From Stictocephala bisonia (taxonomy: Eukaryota; Arthropoda; Insecta; Hemiptera; Membracidae): a stretch of DNA of 64,000 bases. Shown piece by piece: positions 24,108 through 36,225 of this stretch. The stretch spans positions 248,001 through 312,000 of the forward strand of contig JAQJVL010000608.1 in the NCBI GenBank assembly GCA_035578905.1. The letters run 5' to 3'. The notes beneath the pieces were generated by a model. The model was not told where the DNA came from and did not search any database. It saw nothing but the letters and a program-made list of their open reading frames with translations. Positions within the stretch are counted from its first letter, which is position 1, and each line of letters starts with the position of its first letter. The position numbers and the translations under genes were made by a program.

Positions 24108-27011
24108 GAATAGAATAGAATAGAAATTTCTTTATTTCGAAAATTAATTATACAATTAATTTACAAAAAAAGGCGAAGTTAGGGCCACATGGCCCTTTCT
24201 TACACTTAACCTTAAGTAAAATAATAATAAAGTATAATAACTAAATAAAGAAATGAAAATACCATATTAAATAGCTATAAGTCATTTAAAGAAAAAAAAG
24301 CTTACTACTTAACTTAGCATGAACTTAAAAAAAGTTTTAAAAACATACATTTTACATTATTACACTTCATATGAACATACTGTACAAAAATAATAATTTT
24401 AGTAAAACAGAGCATTGCAAAAATTTTTAAATATGTTTTTCCATTCATACATCCTCTCATTCATACCGCTCGCTACCAACTCCACCCCAGCAGAGCCCAA
24501 GCCCTAAGACGAACCGGCCGAAATCATCCGCTCCATGAAATGTTGTTTTAAAGACACCACAAACCGGGAAAGGCTAGGGATTGAGGTAATATTTATCGGG
24601 AGGGAGTTCCATAAGCGACACGCCGTTATTGTGAAAGATTTGTCGTATGCAGCTGTTCTGTGATGGGGCATGCGCAAAAGTGAAGATCCCGATCTTGATC
24701 CACTTGAACTTCTTTCCGCCACGTACTCAAAATCTTTAGAAAAATATTTTGGTGATTTTTTGGTAATGAAAGAATGAGTAAAAGAGAGAATTTTGATAGA
24801 CCTCTGATCAGATAGTTTCAAAATTTTAGACTGGATATAGTATGGAGTTATATGCTCATCTCTCCGTATGTTAATAGCGAAACGGAGGCAGTAATTTTAA
24901 GTCCTTTGCAGTCTTTCACTAAGTGATACAGTCATGTCATTGAGTACTGAGTTACAGTAAGTAAAATAGGGAAATATGAGTGATTTGACTAGGATCAGTT
25001 TGATTTCTGCAGGTAGAAAGTGTTGAAGTCTTTTTAGCGAGTGCATTCCTGCAAATACTCTGTTGCATGTCTCGACAACGGCTTCGTTCCAAGTAAGAGT
25101 AGTGTTGATTGTTACCCCAAGACTCTTTACCTTGCTACAAAAAGGAACAGCTTGTCCATTTACACTTATCTCTTGTAGGGTATCATGGTTGATTGCATTT
25201 CTGAGCCGGGAATGACTTATGATAATTGGCTTCGTCTTGCTGCTATTCAGATTAAGACCATTCTTTTCGGCCCATTTAACTATATTGGATATATCAGCAT
25301 TCATCATCTGAATAGAGTCGTTTACCATGTTTGGACAAAAATGCAGGTATATTTGGAGATCGTCGGCGTACATGTGATATTTACAATGAGTGATGCTTGA
25401 AGTTATGTCATTGACATAGAGGACAAACAACAAAGGGCCCAGTATAGAGCCTTGGGGCACACCACAAGTAACATGTTCCTAGTCAGATGTCTCGTCACCG
25501 ATCTGTACACACTGCCGCCTGCCGGAAAGATATGACCTTAGCCAGGAAACTACTTGGTCAGAAAACCCTAATGCCCTCAATTTTAAAAGAAGAAGTTGAT
25601 GATTTACACAATCGAAAGCTTTTGAGAAATCAAAGAGAGTAAGAATAGTTCCCTGACTAGAATCCATCGCTTTACGTATGTCATCAGTAATTCGAAGAAG
25701 AGCTGTTCCGGTACTGTGAGTAGTGTGGAAGCCCAACTGGAAATCATTTAAAATATTCTGGTTTGTTAAGTATTCAATAATTTGACAGTGAACTACTCTT
25801 TCAAGACCTTTAGATAAAGCGGGCAAGATACTGATTGGCCTGAAGTCTTGGCAGGTGGAAGGAGTTGAGGTCTTTTGCAAAGGACGAACAAGGGCAGACT
25901 TCCACTGACAAGGAAAAATGCAATTTCTGAGGGATCTATTAAAAATAGTTGTGATTATAGGTAATGTGACAAACAAGATATCTTTTACAAAACAGATGGG
26001 AATACTATCTGAACCTACAGCATTACTGGTTATACGACGAATAGCTCTCAAAACATCAATTTGAATAACAGGTTTGAAAGCAAATTCACAGAACCCCGCT
26101 TGCATAGCTCTTGGAGCATACGAAAACTTTTGGATGTGTTTATCTACTGCATTTTGGCTATTCGTTTGACCACACGAAGTGAAAAACCTATTTAAATCAT
26201 TTAATGGCACATTAACTGAATGAGATTCTCTCTGTTTTCCTAAGCCAAGACCTTTGATTTTACGCCACATATCTTGGGAGGATTGCTTTTGTGTTTGAAA
26301 AAGTCTGTAAGTGAATTGTAAACGAGAATTTATCAGAAGCTGTTTGACTCTATTTCTCAGAAGGCGATATTGTGTCATAACTTCATTATTGTTAGATTTT
26401 TTTGCTTTTCTGAACAAGGCATCACGTTGGGCTATAAGACAGCGGATTTCTGCGTTGATCCAGGGCACATGGTGTTTTTTTTAGATTCGCTTTGTGACAA
26501 CAGGTGCGTGTTTGTTATATAATGATAGAACAATGCGATTGAATTCTTCAACCATGTCTTCAACATTTGGAAAAGCTTCGATGTCGTGCCATGGGCTATT
26601 TAGAACATCTGCCATGAAGGCAACCTCATTCAATTTATTGAAATCTCTGTAGCTGATGAACTTAGTAGCAGCTTTAGGAACTTTGACAGAAGGCACACAG
26701 TAGATAAGATCGTGTTTTGACACGGACGGGACTGGAAGCTGCCCATGGTGGACGATGTCTTGTGGGTCAGAAACAACAATAAGATCAATCAGTGTGTCAG
26801 CCTCGGCGGTGTGGTGTGTAGGTTCTAGTGGCAGTATAGTAGGTTGCATGATTCGAACATAGTAGTTAGTAGTCTGTAGTCGTATCGTTGTTTGTCCTAA
26901 AGTAAGTCAGTGTTGCAGTCACCCATGAGCAAAACTCGACTATATCCTGGCATTAACCGAACAAGAACGTTTTCAAAATCAGGCAGGTGACCAACCTTGG
27001 GTTAATATTAA
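24108..27011 (-). mobile_element. 5'-truncated LINE (non-LTR retrotransposon), CR1/Jockey-type
   Basis: A minus-strand LINE of about 2.9 kb. Its 3' end (left) carries AATAAAGAAATTTC followed by short TTCTA repeats. Its 5' end (right) is cut inside the endonuclease domain, just after the position of the YRPP block, near 27001. TAAGATA flanks both sides (24101-24107 and 27012-27018), a possible 7-bp target duplication if about 10 filler bases at the 5' junction are allowed. The coding content is described in the next entry. 3' UTR is about 24108-24503. Confidence 0.93.
24504..27000 (-). pseudogene. LINE ORF2: endonuclease C-terminus, reverse transcriptase and C-terminal tail; four stops, one frameshift
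   Basis: Reading right to left: HLPDFENVLVRL then LLMGDCNTDLL is the GD.N catalytic block of the apurinic-type endonuclease. ADTLIDLIVVS and KHDLIYC form its SDH-like end. VPWINAEIRCLIAQRD is the linker. VGSDSIPICFVKDI, RPISILPALSKGLERVV and FDFSKAFDCVNH lead to GVPQGSILGPLLFVLYVND and the catalytic YADD at 25359-25370. LGVTINTTLTW follows, then the C-terminal RMPHHRTAAYDKSFTITACR and LWNSLP blocks. One frame holds from 26849 to 24504 and is broken only by TAA at 26481-26483, TAG at 25479-25481 (just before GVPQGS) and TAA at 24897-24899. Upstream are a TAG at 26897-26899 and a frameshift near 26850. All catalytic blocks present are intact, so decay is recent; it would copy DNA into the genome by target-primed reverse transcription if complete. 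Confidence 0.96.
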
Positions 27012-27018
27012 TAAGATA

Positions 27019-28018
27019 AATAGTTTCAATAAACCATAATGCAAATATAATATGCCAATTCAGTGGAAAAATAGTTGCAGGAACATAAGTTTAAAATATC
27101 ATTTGCAATTCCAAGAATAACTGTATCACTTGACTATATGTTATTGCCTATGCAATGATTGATATTGGAATCCAACGATCTAATTGACGTCCTGTCACTT
27201 ACATAAATTTAATAACTGTCAGCCCCCGAGGATGGTCAGCTGCAACGCGAGAGAAATGTCGACGACAACTCTTGAGTCAGAACACGAAGACATAGTGCAT
27301 GTAAATAGTCGTAGTTCTCGAGGAAATCACATGAGTTTGCTGAAGTAAACAACTGTCCGAGAACAGCCACACATACTACATGAGATCTTCGAGTCTGTCA
27401 TACATTCTGATATATATATATTTGACTGATTTTACATAAGATTCTTGAAACTAGGTTATATTCTGATACATTTCACTGATTAATTATAATTCTACGTAAG
27501 ATTCTTGAAAATGGTTTATATTCGGATATACATTTTTCTCTTAAAATAAAACGAACTATTTAATTATAACAACTACGTGTCGACCATGTAATAAACGTGT
27601 AAAATAACATCTATACAATAATAAATAACGCTAATAAAAATAATATAATAAAAAATAAAAAAACGTTGTAAAAAAAAAATATTAGTTTCCAGACAAACTC
27701 TTTGGAATTGGTCAAAGCAATCACAACATATGTGTACAAACTTATTGCTCTGTTTGTTGACTTGCTTGATCGATTCCATCGCCACTGGTCTTTTCCTGTT
27801 ACTTAAAAACTCAGTGAAGTGCTCCAGGGTTTGGGAAGAACTTATAAACGTTCATTTTACCAAGGAACAATGGTTGTGAATGTTGGCAATACTACCGTAC
27901 ACACTCAACCAGAAAACAGAACACCGACTGAATTGTGAGCAAAACATAGCACAAAAACGACAATTAATATAATAGACAAATATTATTTTCTAGGAAAAGA
28001 TAATTAACTTTTATAAAT
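27019..28018. other. AT-rich spacer
   Basis: Nothing recognised. A minus-strand frame at 27573-27785 is low-complexity. Confidence 0.5.
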
Positions 28019-31000
28019 GTTACGAACTATAAATCACTAACACGTGTGGTATGTGGTAAATACACTGTTGCAACATCTGTTACGATCTATAAATTACTAA
28101 CACGTGTGGTATGTGGTAAATGAGGTTTGGTAACATCCATTACAATTTATAAATCACTAACACGTGTGGTATGTGGTAAATACACTGTTGTAACATCTGT
28201 TACGATCTATAAATTACTAACATGTATGGTATGTGGTAAATAAGCTCTTGTAACAGATGATACAATTTATAAATCACTAACACGTGTGGTATGTGGTAAA
28301 TAACCTCTTGAAACATCTGTTACAATTTATAAATCACTAAAACGTGTGATATGTGTTAAATAATCTCTTGAAACATCTGTTACAATTTATAAATCACTAA
28401 CACATGTGGTATGTGGTAAATACACTGTTGTAACATCTGTTACGATCTATAAATTACTAACATGTATGGTATAAGGTAAATAAGCTCTTGTAACAGATGA
28501 TACAATTTATAAATCACTAACACGTGTGGTATGTGGTAAATACACTGTTGTAACATCTGTTACAATCTATAAATTACTAACATGTATGGTATGTGGTAAA
28601 TAAGCTCTTGTAACAGATGATACAATTTATAAATCACTAACACGTGTGGTATGTGGTAAATAACCTCTTGAAACATCTGTTACAATTTATAAATCACTAA
28701 AACGTGTGATATGTGTTAAATAATCTCTTGAAACATCTGTTACAATTTATAAATCACTAAAACGTGTGGTATATGGTAAATAATCTCTTGAAACATCTGT
28801 TACAATTTATAAATCACTAACACATGTGGTATGTGGTAAATACACTCTTGTAACATCTGTTACGATCTATAAATCACTAACACATGTGGTATGTGGTAAA
28901 TAAGCTATTTTAACATCTGTTACAATTTATAAATCACTAGCACGTGTGGTATGTGGTAAATGAGGTTTTATAACATCCGTTACAATTTAAAAATCACTAA
29001 CACATGTGGTATGTGGTAAATGAGCTTTGTTAACATCCGTTACAATTTCTTAATCACTAACACGTATGGTATGTGGTAAATAACCTCTTGAAATATCTGT
29101 TACAATTTATAAATCACTAAAACGTGTGGTATGTGGTAAATAATCTCTTGAAACATCTATTACAATTTATAAATCACTAAAACGTGTGGTATGTGGTAAA
29201 TAAGCTCTTGTAACAGATGTTACAATTTATAAATCACTAACACGTGTGGTATGTTGTAAATAACCTCTTGAAACATCTGTTACAATTTATAAATCACTAA
29301 CACATGTGGTATATGGTAAATAATCTCTTGAAACATCTGTTACAATTTATAAATCACTAACACGTGTGATGTGTGGTAAATAATCTCTTAAAACATCTGT
29401 TACAATTTATAAATCACTAAAACGTGTGATATGTGGTAAATAATCTCTTGAAACATCTGTTACAATTTATAAATCACTAACACATGTGGTACGTGGTAAA
29501 TAAGCTATTTTAACATCTGTTACAATTTATAAATCACTAACACGTGTGGTATGTCGTAAATACACTGTTGTACTATCTGTTACGATCTATAAATTACTAA
29601 CATGTATGGTATGTGGTAATTAAGCTCTTGTAACATGTGTTACGATCTATAAATCAATAACACCTGTGGTATGTGGCAAATACACTGTTGTAACATCTGT
29701 TACGATCTATAAATTACTAACATGTATAGTATGTGGTAAATAAGCTCTTGTAACAGATGTTACAATTTATAAATCACTAACACGTGTGGTATGTGGTAAA
29801 GACACTGTTGTAACATCTGTTACGATCTATAAATTACTAACATGTATAGTATGCGGTAAATAAGCTCTTGTAACAGATGTTACAATTTATAAATCACTAA
29901 CACGTGTGGTATGTGGTAAAACACTGTTGTAACATCTGTTACGATCTATAAATTACTAACATGTATGGTATAAGGTAAATAAGCTCTTGTAACAGATGAT
30001 ACAATTTATAAATCACTAACACGTGTGGTATGTGGTAAATACACTGTTGTAACATCTGTTACAATCTATAAATTACTAACATGTATGGTATGTGGTAAAT
30101 AAGCTCTTGTAACAGATGATACAATTTATAAATCACTAACACGTGTGGTATGTGGTAAATCATCTCTTGTAACATCTGTTATAATTTATAAATCACAATC
30201 ACGTTTGGTATGTAGTAAATAACATCTTGTAAAATCTGTTACAATTTATAAATCACGAAAACGTGTGGTATTCGGAAATAAGTTCTTGTAACATCCGTTA
30301 CAATTTCTAAATCACTAACACGTATGTGGTAAATAAACTCTTGAAATATCTGTTACAATTTATAAATCACTAACACGTGTGGTACGTGGTAAATAAACTC
30401 TTGTAACATCTATTACAATTTATAAATCACTAGCACGTGTGGTATGTGGTAAATGAGGTTTTATAACATCCGTTACAATTTAAAAATCACTAACACATGT
30501 GGTATGTGGTAAATGAGCTTTGTTAACATCCGTTACAATTTCTTAATCACTAACACGTATGGTATGTGGTAAATAACCTCTTGAAATATCTGTTACAATT
30601 TATAAATCACTAAAACGTGTGGTATGTGGTAAATAATCTCTTGAAACATCTATTACAATTTATAAATCACTAAAACGTGTGGTATGTGGTAAATAAGCTC
30701 TTGTAACAGATGTTACAATTTATAAATCACTAACACGTGTGGTATGTTGTAAATAACCTCTTGAAACATCTGTTACAATTTATAAATCACTAACACATGT
30801 GGTATATGGTAAATAATCTCTTGAAACATCTGTTACAATTTATAAATCACTAACACGTGTGATGTGTGGTAAATAATCTCTTAAAACATCTGTTACAATT
30901 TATAAATCACTAAAACGTGTGATATGTGGTAAATAATCTCTTGAAACATCTGTTACAATTTATAAATCACTAACACATGTGGTACGTGGTAAATAAGCTA

Positions 31001-32194
31001 TTTTAACATCTGTTACAATTTATAAATCACTAACACGTGTGGTATGTCGTAAATACACTGTTGTACTATCTGTTACGATCTATAAATTACTAACATGTAT
31101 GGTATGTGGTAATTAAGCTCTTGTAACATGTGTTACGATCTATAAATCAATAACACCTGTGGTATGTGGCAAATACACTGTTGTAACATCTGTTACGATC
31201 TATAAATTACTAACATGTATAGTATGTGGTAAATAAGCTCTTGTAACAGATGTTACAATTTATAAATCACTAACACGTGTGGTATGTGGTAAAGACACTG
31301 TTGTAACATCTGTTACGATCTATAAATTACTAACATGTATAGTATGCGGTAAATAAGCTCTTGTAACAGATGTTACAATTTATAAATCACTAACACGTGT
31401 GGTATGTGGTAAATAAGTTCTTGTAACATCTGTTACGATCTATAAATCAATAACACGTTTGGTATGTGGTAAATAACCTCTTGAAACATCTGTTACAATT
31501 TATAAATCACTAAAACGTGTGATATGTGTTAAATAATCTCTTGAAACATCTGTTACAATTTATAAATCACTAACACATGTGGTATGTGGTAAATACACTG
31601 TTGTAACATCTGTTACGATCTATAAATTACTAACATGTATGGTATAAGGTAAATAAGCTCTTGTAACAGATGATACAATTTATAAATCACTAACACGTGT
31701 GGTATGTGGTAAATACACTGTTGTAACATCTGTTACAATCTATAAATTACTAACATGTATGGTATGTGGTAAATAAGCTCTTGTAACAGATGATACAATT
31801 TATAAATCACTAACACGTGTGGTATGTGGTAAATCATCTCTTGTAACATCTGTTATAATTTATAAATCACAATCACGTTTGGTATGTAGTAAATAACATC
31901 TTGTAAAATCTGTTACAATTTATAAATCACGAAAACGTGTGGTATTCGGAAATAAGTTCTTGTAACATCCGTTACAATTTCTAAATCACTAACACGTATG
32001 TGGTAAATAAACTCTTGAAATATCTGTTACAATTTATAAATCACTAACACGTGTGGTACGTGGTAAATAAACTCTTGTAACATCTATTACGACCTATAAA
32101 TCACTAAGCTGTGTGGTATGATGTAAATATACTCTTGTAACATCTGTTACAGTTTATAAATCACTAACACGTGTGGTTTGTGGTAAATAAACTC
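28019..32194. repeat. Satellite array, 60-bp unit, about 70 copies
   Basis: The unit contains GTTACAATTTATAAATCACT, AACACGTGTGGTATGTGGTA and AATAACCTCTTGAAACATCT-like parts. Two subtypes, ACAATTTATAAATCAC and ACGATCTATAAATTAC, alternate in places to give 120-bp dimers. Length is almost exactly 60 bp from 28021 to 29920; a few short indels follow. Many units carry the palindrome CACGTG. A segment is duplicated within the array (see separate entry). Confidence 0.99.
28921..32090. repeat. Large tandem duplication inside the 60-bp satellite
   Basis: 28921-29920 reappears at 30414-31413 (offset 1493), base for base in every line compared, including private variants such as GATGTGTGG and CTCTTAAAAC. 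About 29939-30413 reappears at about 31612-32085 (offset 1673). The second copy has 180 bp (three units) more in the middle. Confidence 0.93.
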
Positions 32195-32427
32195 TTCGAA
32201 TTATTTTATTTTTGTTTTAATTTATGCTGATAACGATGCTTTAGTACAATTTTTATTTTAATATGAGGTATAACAGCCTCATACTTAAAGCTGCAACATT
32301 TAAGTGTAAAGAAAATGTAACTTTTACCAATTTCAATATATACGTAAGCTTATATTAATCCGAAGTTAAAGTAAAATGTGTGTTGTTTGAATCACGATGA
32401 GGCCTATAATTAACTAATACAAACAGA
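32195..32427. other. Spacer after satellite
   Basis: AT-rich, nothing recognised. Confidence 0.5.
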
Positions 32428-32640
32428 TTATTGTATAATTTGCCGAAGCATGTTCCTGTTTATATAGGAACATTATGTTCACTTACTCACACAAATTATT
32501 GTATAATTTGCCGAAACATGTTCCTGTTTATATAGGAACATTGTGTTCACTTACTCACTCAAATATTGTATAATTTGCCGAAGCATGTTCCTGCGTATAT
32601 AGGAACATTGTGATCACTTACTCACTCAATTATTGTTTTA
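32428..32640. repeat. Tandem repeat, 67-68-bp unit, 3 copies, each with a hairpin
   Basis: Units contain ATTGTATAATTTGCCGAAGC and the inverted repeat TGTTCCT...AGGAACA around GTTTATAT. TGCCGA occurs at 32441, 32509 and 32576. Confidence 0.94.
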
Positions 32641-33359
32641 ATTACTTACTTTTAATCTCCACTAACTGTACAAGATACGAGCTGTCAAATGCTATTTATA
32701 CATTATTTACGTATTCCCTAGAAATATCCAGTCACAGTTTTTCTTTCAACTACTGTAAGACACGAAACACCTTCGCTTTCATTTTAATTATTCGTAATGG
32801 ATATTAGAATTATTACAAATTAGATTTTTAATAATTATTATAAATTGGAATATTAAACGTATTGTGTCGACTTTAAATGTTTAATAGTAGAAACTCGCAC
32901 TAGAAAATAAAAGTTGATTGCAAAATCGAGACGTGTCAAATATCGACAGAAATAAACTGAATCTTTTATGTATGAAACTTAAAATCATTTAGTTCGTTAT
33001 TTAGATGTCAGAATTTAATGTTTAAATATTATATATCTTTGAAGCATTGACCCTACTTGTGTGAACGAATGAGGGAGTAATGTATTTTACCTTAAACTCG
33101 CTGTACATGTACAATACGTTCTACCTATAGTAGGCAAGTCCCTGTCTCCATACAGATATTGTAGAATGAAAACTGTAACTTGCACATAACTTGCAGGTAA
33201 CTTGTAAGTACGACAGTTCTCATATCGGGAACACATGCTTGTCACTAGTTTAATTTATTGACAAAGGTGATGCATCAGTGAAGATGGCTCTGATAACAAA
33301 TAGTGTGGTAATTTTCCTGGTAGACACACTCATATAAATATATACTACTTGTATAGAAT
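32641..33359. other. AT-rich spacer
   Basis: Nothing recognised; 33081 is a possible but unproven left boundary of the next block. Confidence 0.45.
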
Positions 33360-34831
33360 ACATGTCTTATGAGACCCATCCCCCCACCAAAGATGGAAAG
33401 CGTGCCAACCGGGGGATGGCTCAAAACAAGTCGAGCGATGGGATCACGGGTGGCAGTTGGAGGGTCAAAATAACACTCGGCAGCTGAGCAAAACTGGTTT
33501 ATTCCCAAGAAAACAAAATGATAATCAATCGAAACGGCAGAAGGCCACAATATAAATTCTCACTTAAATAAATAGCAATAAACACTGAAATTAACAAGAT
33601 AATACACAATAAGAACAAACGCTACAAAACAACAAACTCAAAAACTACCAAAGTGAACAATTACATGGCCTATCTGCAGTTTAGCCTGAGACACCCCAAA
33701 ACGTAAGCCAAATTAATTAACAATTTAAAAGTGAAAAAATTTATAACATTTTTGATAACCCCAAACGTAAGCAAATTTTAAGCCCCAAATAAAAGTGAAA
33801 ATTTAGAAAACTTCTGGCAAACAACAATTAAACCGGCAATTTAGCCCAAATCCCATAATTCCACCGGGCCAGGGAGTAAGCCGGAATCCCTGGGCAGCTC
33901 CGAATTAGACGTTAAATCAAAGCACAGTAATCCCCTTTTGGTGAAAGTTTAAAAATTAAATAATTTAACAGAAAATATAACACGGTACCGTCCGAGTAAA
34001 AATTCACTTCCAAACACCCCTAATACACTTAACAAAGAATAAATAACAATAACTAGGCCTAAACATATAAATAAATAACATAACTTAACCATAGGGACCT
34101 AACAACTATAAAATCTAAAAAAATATAACAACAAATAAAACTAATTAATTAATAACAAGAAATATAAATATAAATAAATATTAACATCCCGAAAAGTTCT
34201 TCTGTGTATTCTAAAAGTTCTTCTTTCTTTCTTTTTTTTTTTTTTTTTTTTTTTTTTAATTAAAAACCTGTAAAAGTCCCCATGGCTGTTTCATAAACTT
34301 TTCAGTCTTTAGGCCTAGGCCTCAATGAATAGTTCGGCACCGTTTTTTCTTTTTCTTTATATTTCACTTTTTTTTCTTGTGAATATCAACCATCAAAACC
34401 CCCCAGCTCAGCCGCCGGGAAACAATGACATAGAACGCACTGACCTGAGGACAGAAGACTTCTACCACCAAAGATGTAGGGCGGGTAGCGGGCAACTCCA
34501 GGCTCCAACATGGTCCTCAGGCCAGGCTAGCAGTGCAGACGGTAGACAATCCCCGGACGGCAGGCCGAGGGTGAAACGTCCTACTCAAGGACCCTGGAGT
34601 TTTAGGAGCTCTAGCCTGGCATGGTAAGGAGGTTCGGCCGAGTAGAACTCTACTAGAACAATCTAGACTGATGGCCAACCTGACAGACGAAGGCCGGAAC
34701 ACGGAACGAACGAACTGAGCCAACGGCCACCAAATTACGCGAATCGCCGGGCAAAAGCGAATCTCAGGCAGCCCGGCAGACTACGACGGAAAAAACGAAA
34801 TGTACTGGTCAAAGACCCGGTACACTTAACA
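33360..34831 (-). mobile_element. Unclassified element-like block, possible solo LTR
   Basis: Compositionally foreign sequence: GC-rich at 33370-33500 and 34390-34830, with A-rich sequence and a long T-run (about 34224-34258) between. On the minus strand it begins TGTTAAGTGTACCGGGTC (34831 leftward) and has an AATAAA at 33498-33503 followed by GC-rich sequence. This order (TG start, polyadenylation signal, short tail) fits an LTR. No second LTR, primer-binding site or gag/pol was found, and the left end is undefined. GAGTAA occurs at 33075-33080 before TG and at 34832-34837 after CA, which would give a 1751-bp TG...CA element, but a chance match is possible. Confidence 0.35.
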
Positions 34832-34867
34832 GAGTAACATGTAGAGAATACCAGTCATTATCACTGA

Positions 34868-35208
34868 ACGTGCATGGGTGGGCGGTTGGGTCAATACCAC
34901 TGTACATACGTGTATGGGTGGGCAGTTGGGTCAATACCACTGAACATACGTGTATGGGTGGGCGGTTGGGTCAATCAATACCACTGTACATACGTATATG
35001 GGTGGGCGATTGGGTCAATACCACTGTACGTGTATGGGTGGGCAGGTGGGTCAATACCACTGTACGTGTATGGTTAGGCGGGTGGGTCAATACCACTGTA
35101 CATACGTATATGGGTGGGCGGTTGGGTCAATACCACTGTACGTGTATGGGTGGGCAGGTGGGTCAATACCACTGTACGTGTATGGTTAGGCGGGTGGGTC
35201 AATATGAC
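34868..35208 (-). repeat. CCCATACACGTA minisatellite family, locus 2 (36/40-bp units, about 9)
   Basis: The plus strand reads TGTATGGGTGGGCGGTTGGG and TCAATACCACTGTACATACG, the reverse complement of locus 1. Units are 40 or 36 bp depending on ACATACG versus ACG; one has a 4-bp CAAT duplication. Apparent ORFs here are periodic artefacts. Confidence 0.95.
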
Positions 35209-35672
35209 TGACAGATGGTTTTCACTAAACATTTAGAAAGATACCCTCGAAATACGTTATGAAGCCAAGGTAGAGTACAATTGATGCATCGTTGTGGAAG
35301 AAGTACAACCTGTATTCTAGTTGGGCTTGTTCGGTACAGCGCTGCAAACTTAACGAAACACAAAACGATCTTCCGACGTCTTTTCAATGAAAGTGACCCT
35401 CTGATTTACGGAAATCATAGTTCTAGCTGGCAAGAGTTTGAACACCACTATAAACAAATAATCATAATAAATTAACAAGTAGTTATATAAAAGTATTAAC
35501 AAGATAAGATTAAAACCAATTTTTAAACTGATCGTCATTAACATTATTCCATTACGGGGGATGGAATTATTGGGAAGGGGGAGATTAATGGCACCAAACT
35601 ATGTTTCAGGTCTAATCACTGAACTAAAATGACTTATATTACATAATGATATAGATACATTAATGATTGAAC
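35209..35672. other. Spacer
   Basis: A 64-codon plus frame (35281-35475) has no recognisable similarity. GATTGAAC at 35665-35672 is the left target duplication of the next element. Confidence 0.5.
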
Positions 35673-36217
35673 CAGTGGCGTATATACAAATTTTTTTCGG
35701 GGGGGGCCGATCTTGGTTAAGCAAGTATTACCTTACCAAGACACATTACCGGGGGGTCCGGGGGTAGCCCCCCCGGGAAATTTTTCAAAAAGTAAACTCA
35801 TGGAGATGTCATTTTACGCTATTCTAGCTCCTACAACATTGGGATAGTATTATGTTTTAAGTTAAAATGATATATGTTTATAATGTACACAATTACACCG
35901 ATATCATTGTATATGTTTAGAAATATTAATACATTCAGACTAGCTTCCAGTTTGTAAAATAAATTAAGATCCAAGATGAGTGTATTGTTTTAGTTTTCAA
36001 ACATATCAATCCCCACCCATGATATGAGTTATAGGCCCTAACTATTTTTAAAGTTATATTTATATCTTTTTATTTTTATATTTATTTAGGTATGTGCGAT
36101 GAATAACAAATAAAAATGTGATGAACATTTTTTTTATTTATGGATAAACAAATATTTATTTTTGTATATTTCGGGGGGGGCCGAGGCCCCCTAGGCCCCC
36201 CCATATATACGCCACTG
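35673..36217. mobile_element. Non-autonomous hAT-like DNA transposon (MITE), 545 bp
   Basis: The termini are CAGTGGCGTATATA at 35673 and its exact inverse TATATACGCCACTG ending at 36217 (14-bp perfect terminal inverted repeat). GATTGAAC flanks both sides directly (35665-35672 and 36218-36225), a perfect 8-bp target-site duplication. CAGTGGCG ends with an 8-bp duplication are typical of the hAT superfamily. The inside has G/C runs near each end (CGGGGGGGGCC; GGCCCCCTAGG) and AT-rich sequence, with no transposase, so the copy would need an enzyme supplied in trans. The perfect duplication indicates a fairly young insertion. Confidence 0.93.
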
Positions 36218-36225
36218 GATTGAAC

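Noticed and set aside
25185..25400. Plus-strand frame inside the LINE
   Set aside because: Shadow of the minus-strand RT coding sequence.
28019..32194. CRISPR array
   Set aside because: Repeats are contiguous 60-bp units with no unique spacers, and the sequence is eukaryotic.
34390..34830. CpG-rich promoter of a host gene
   Set aside because: No exon or gene follows on either side; a mobile-element origin explains the composition better.
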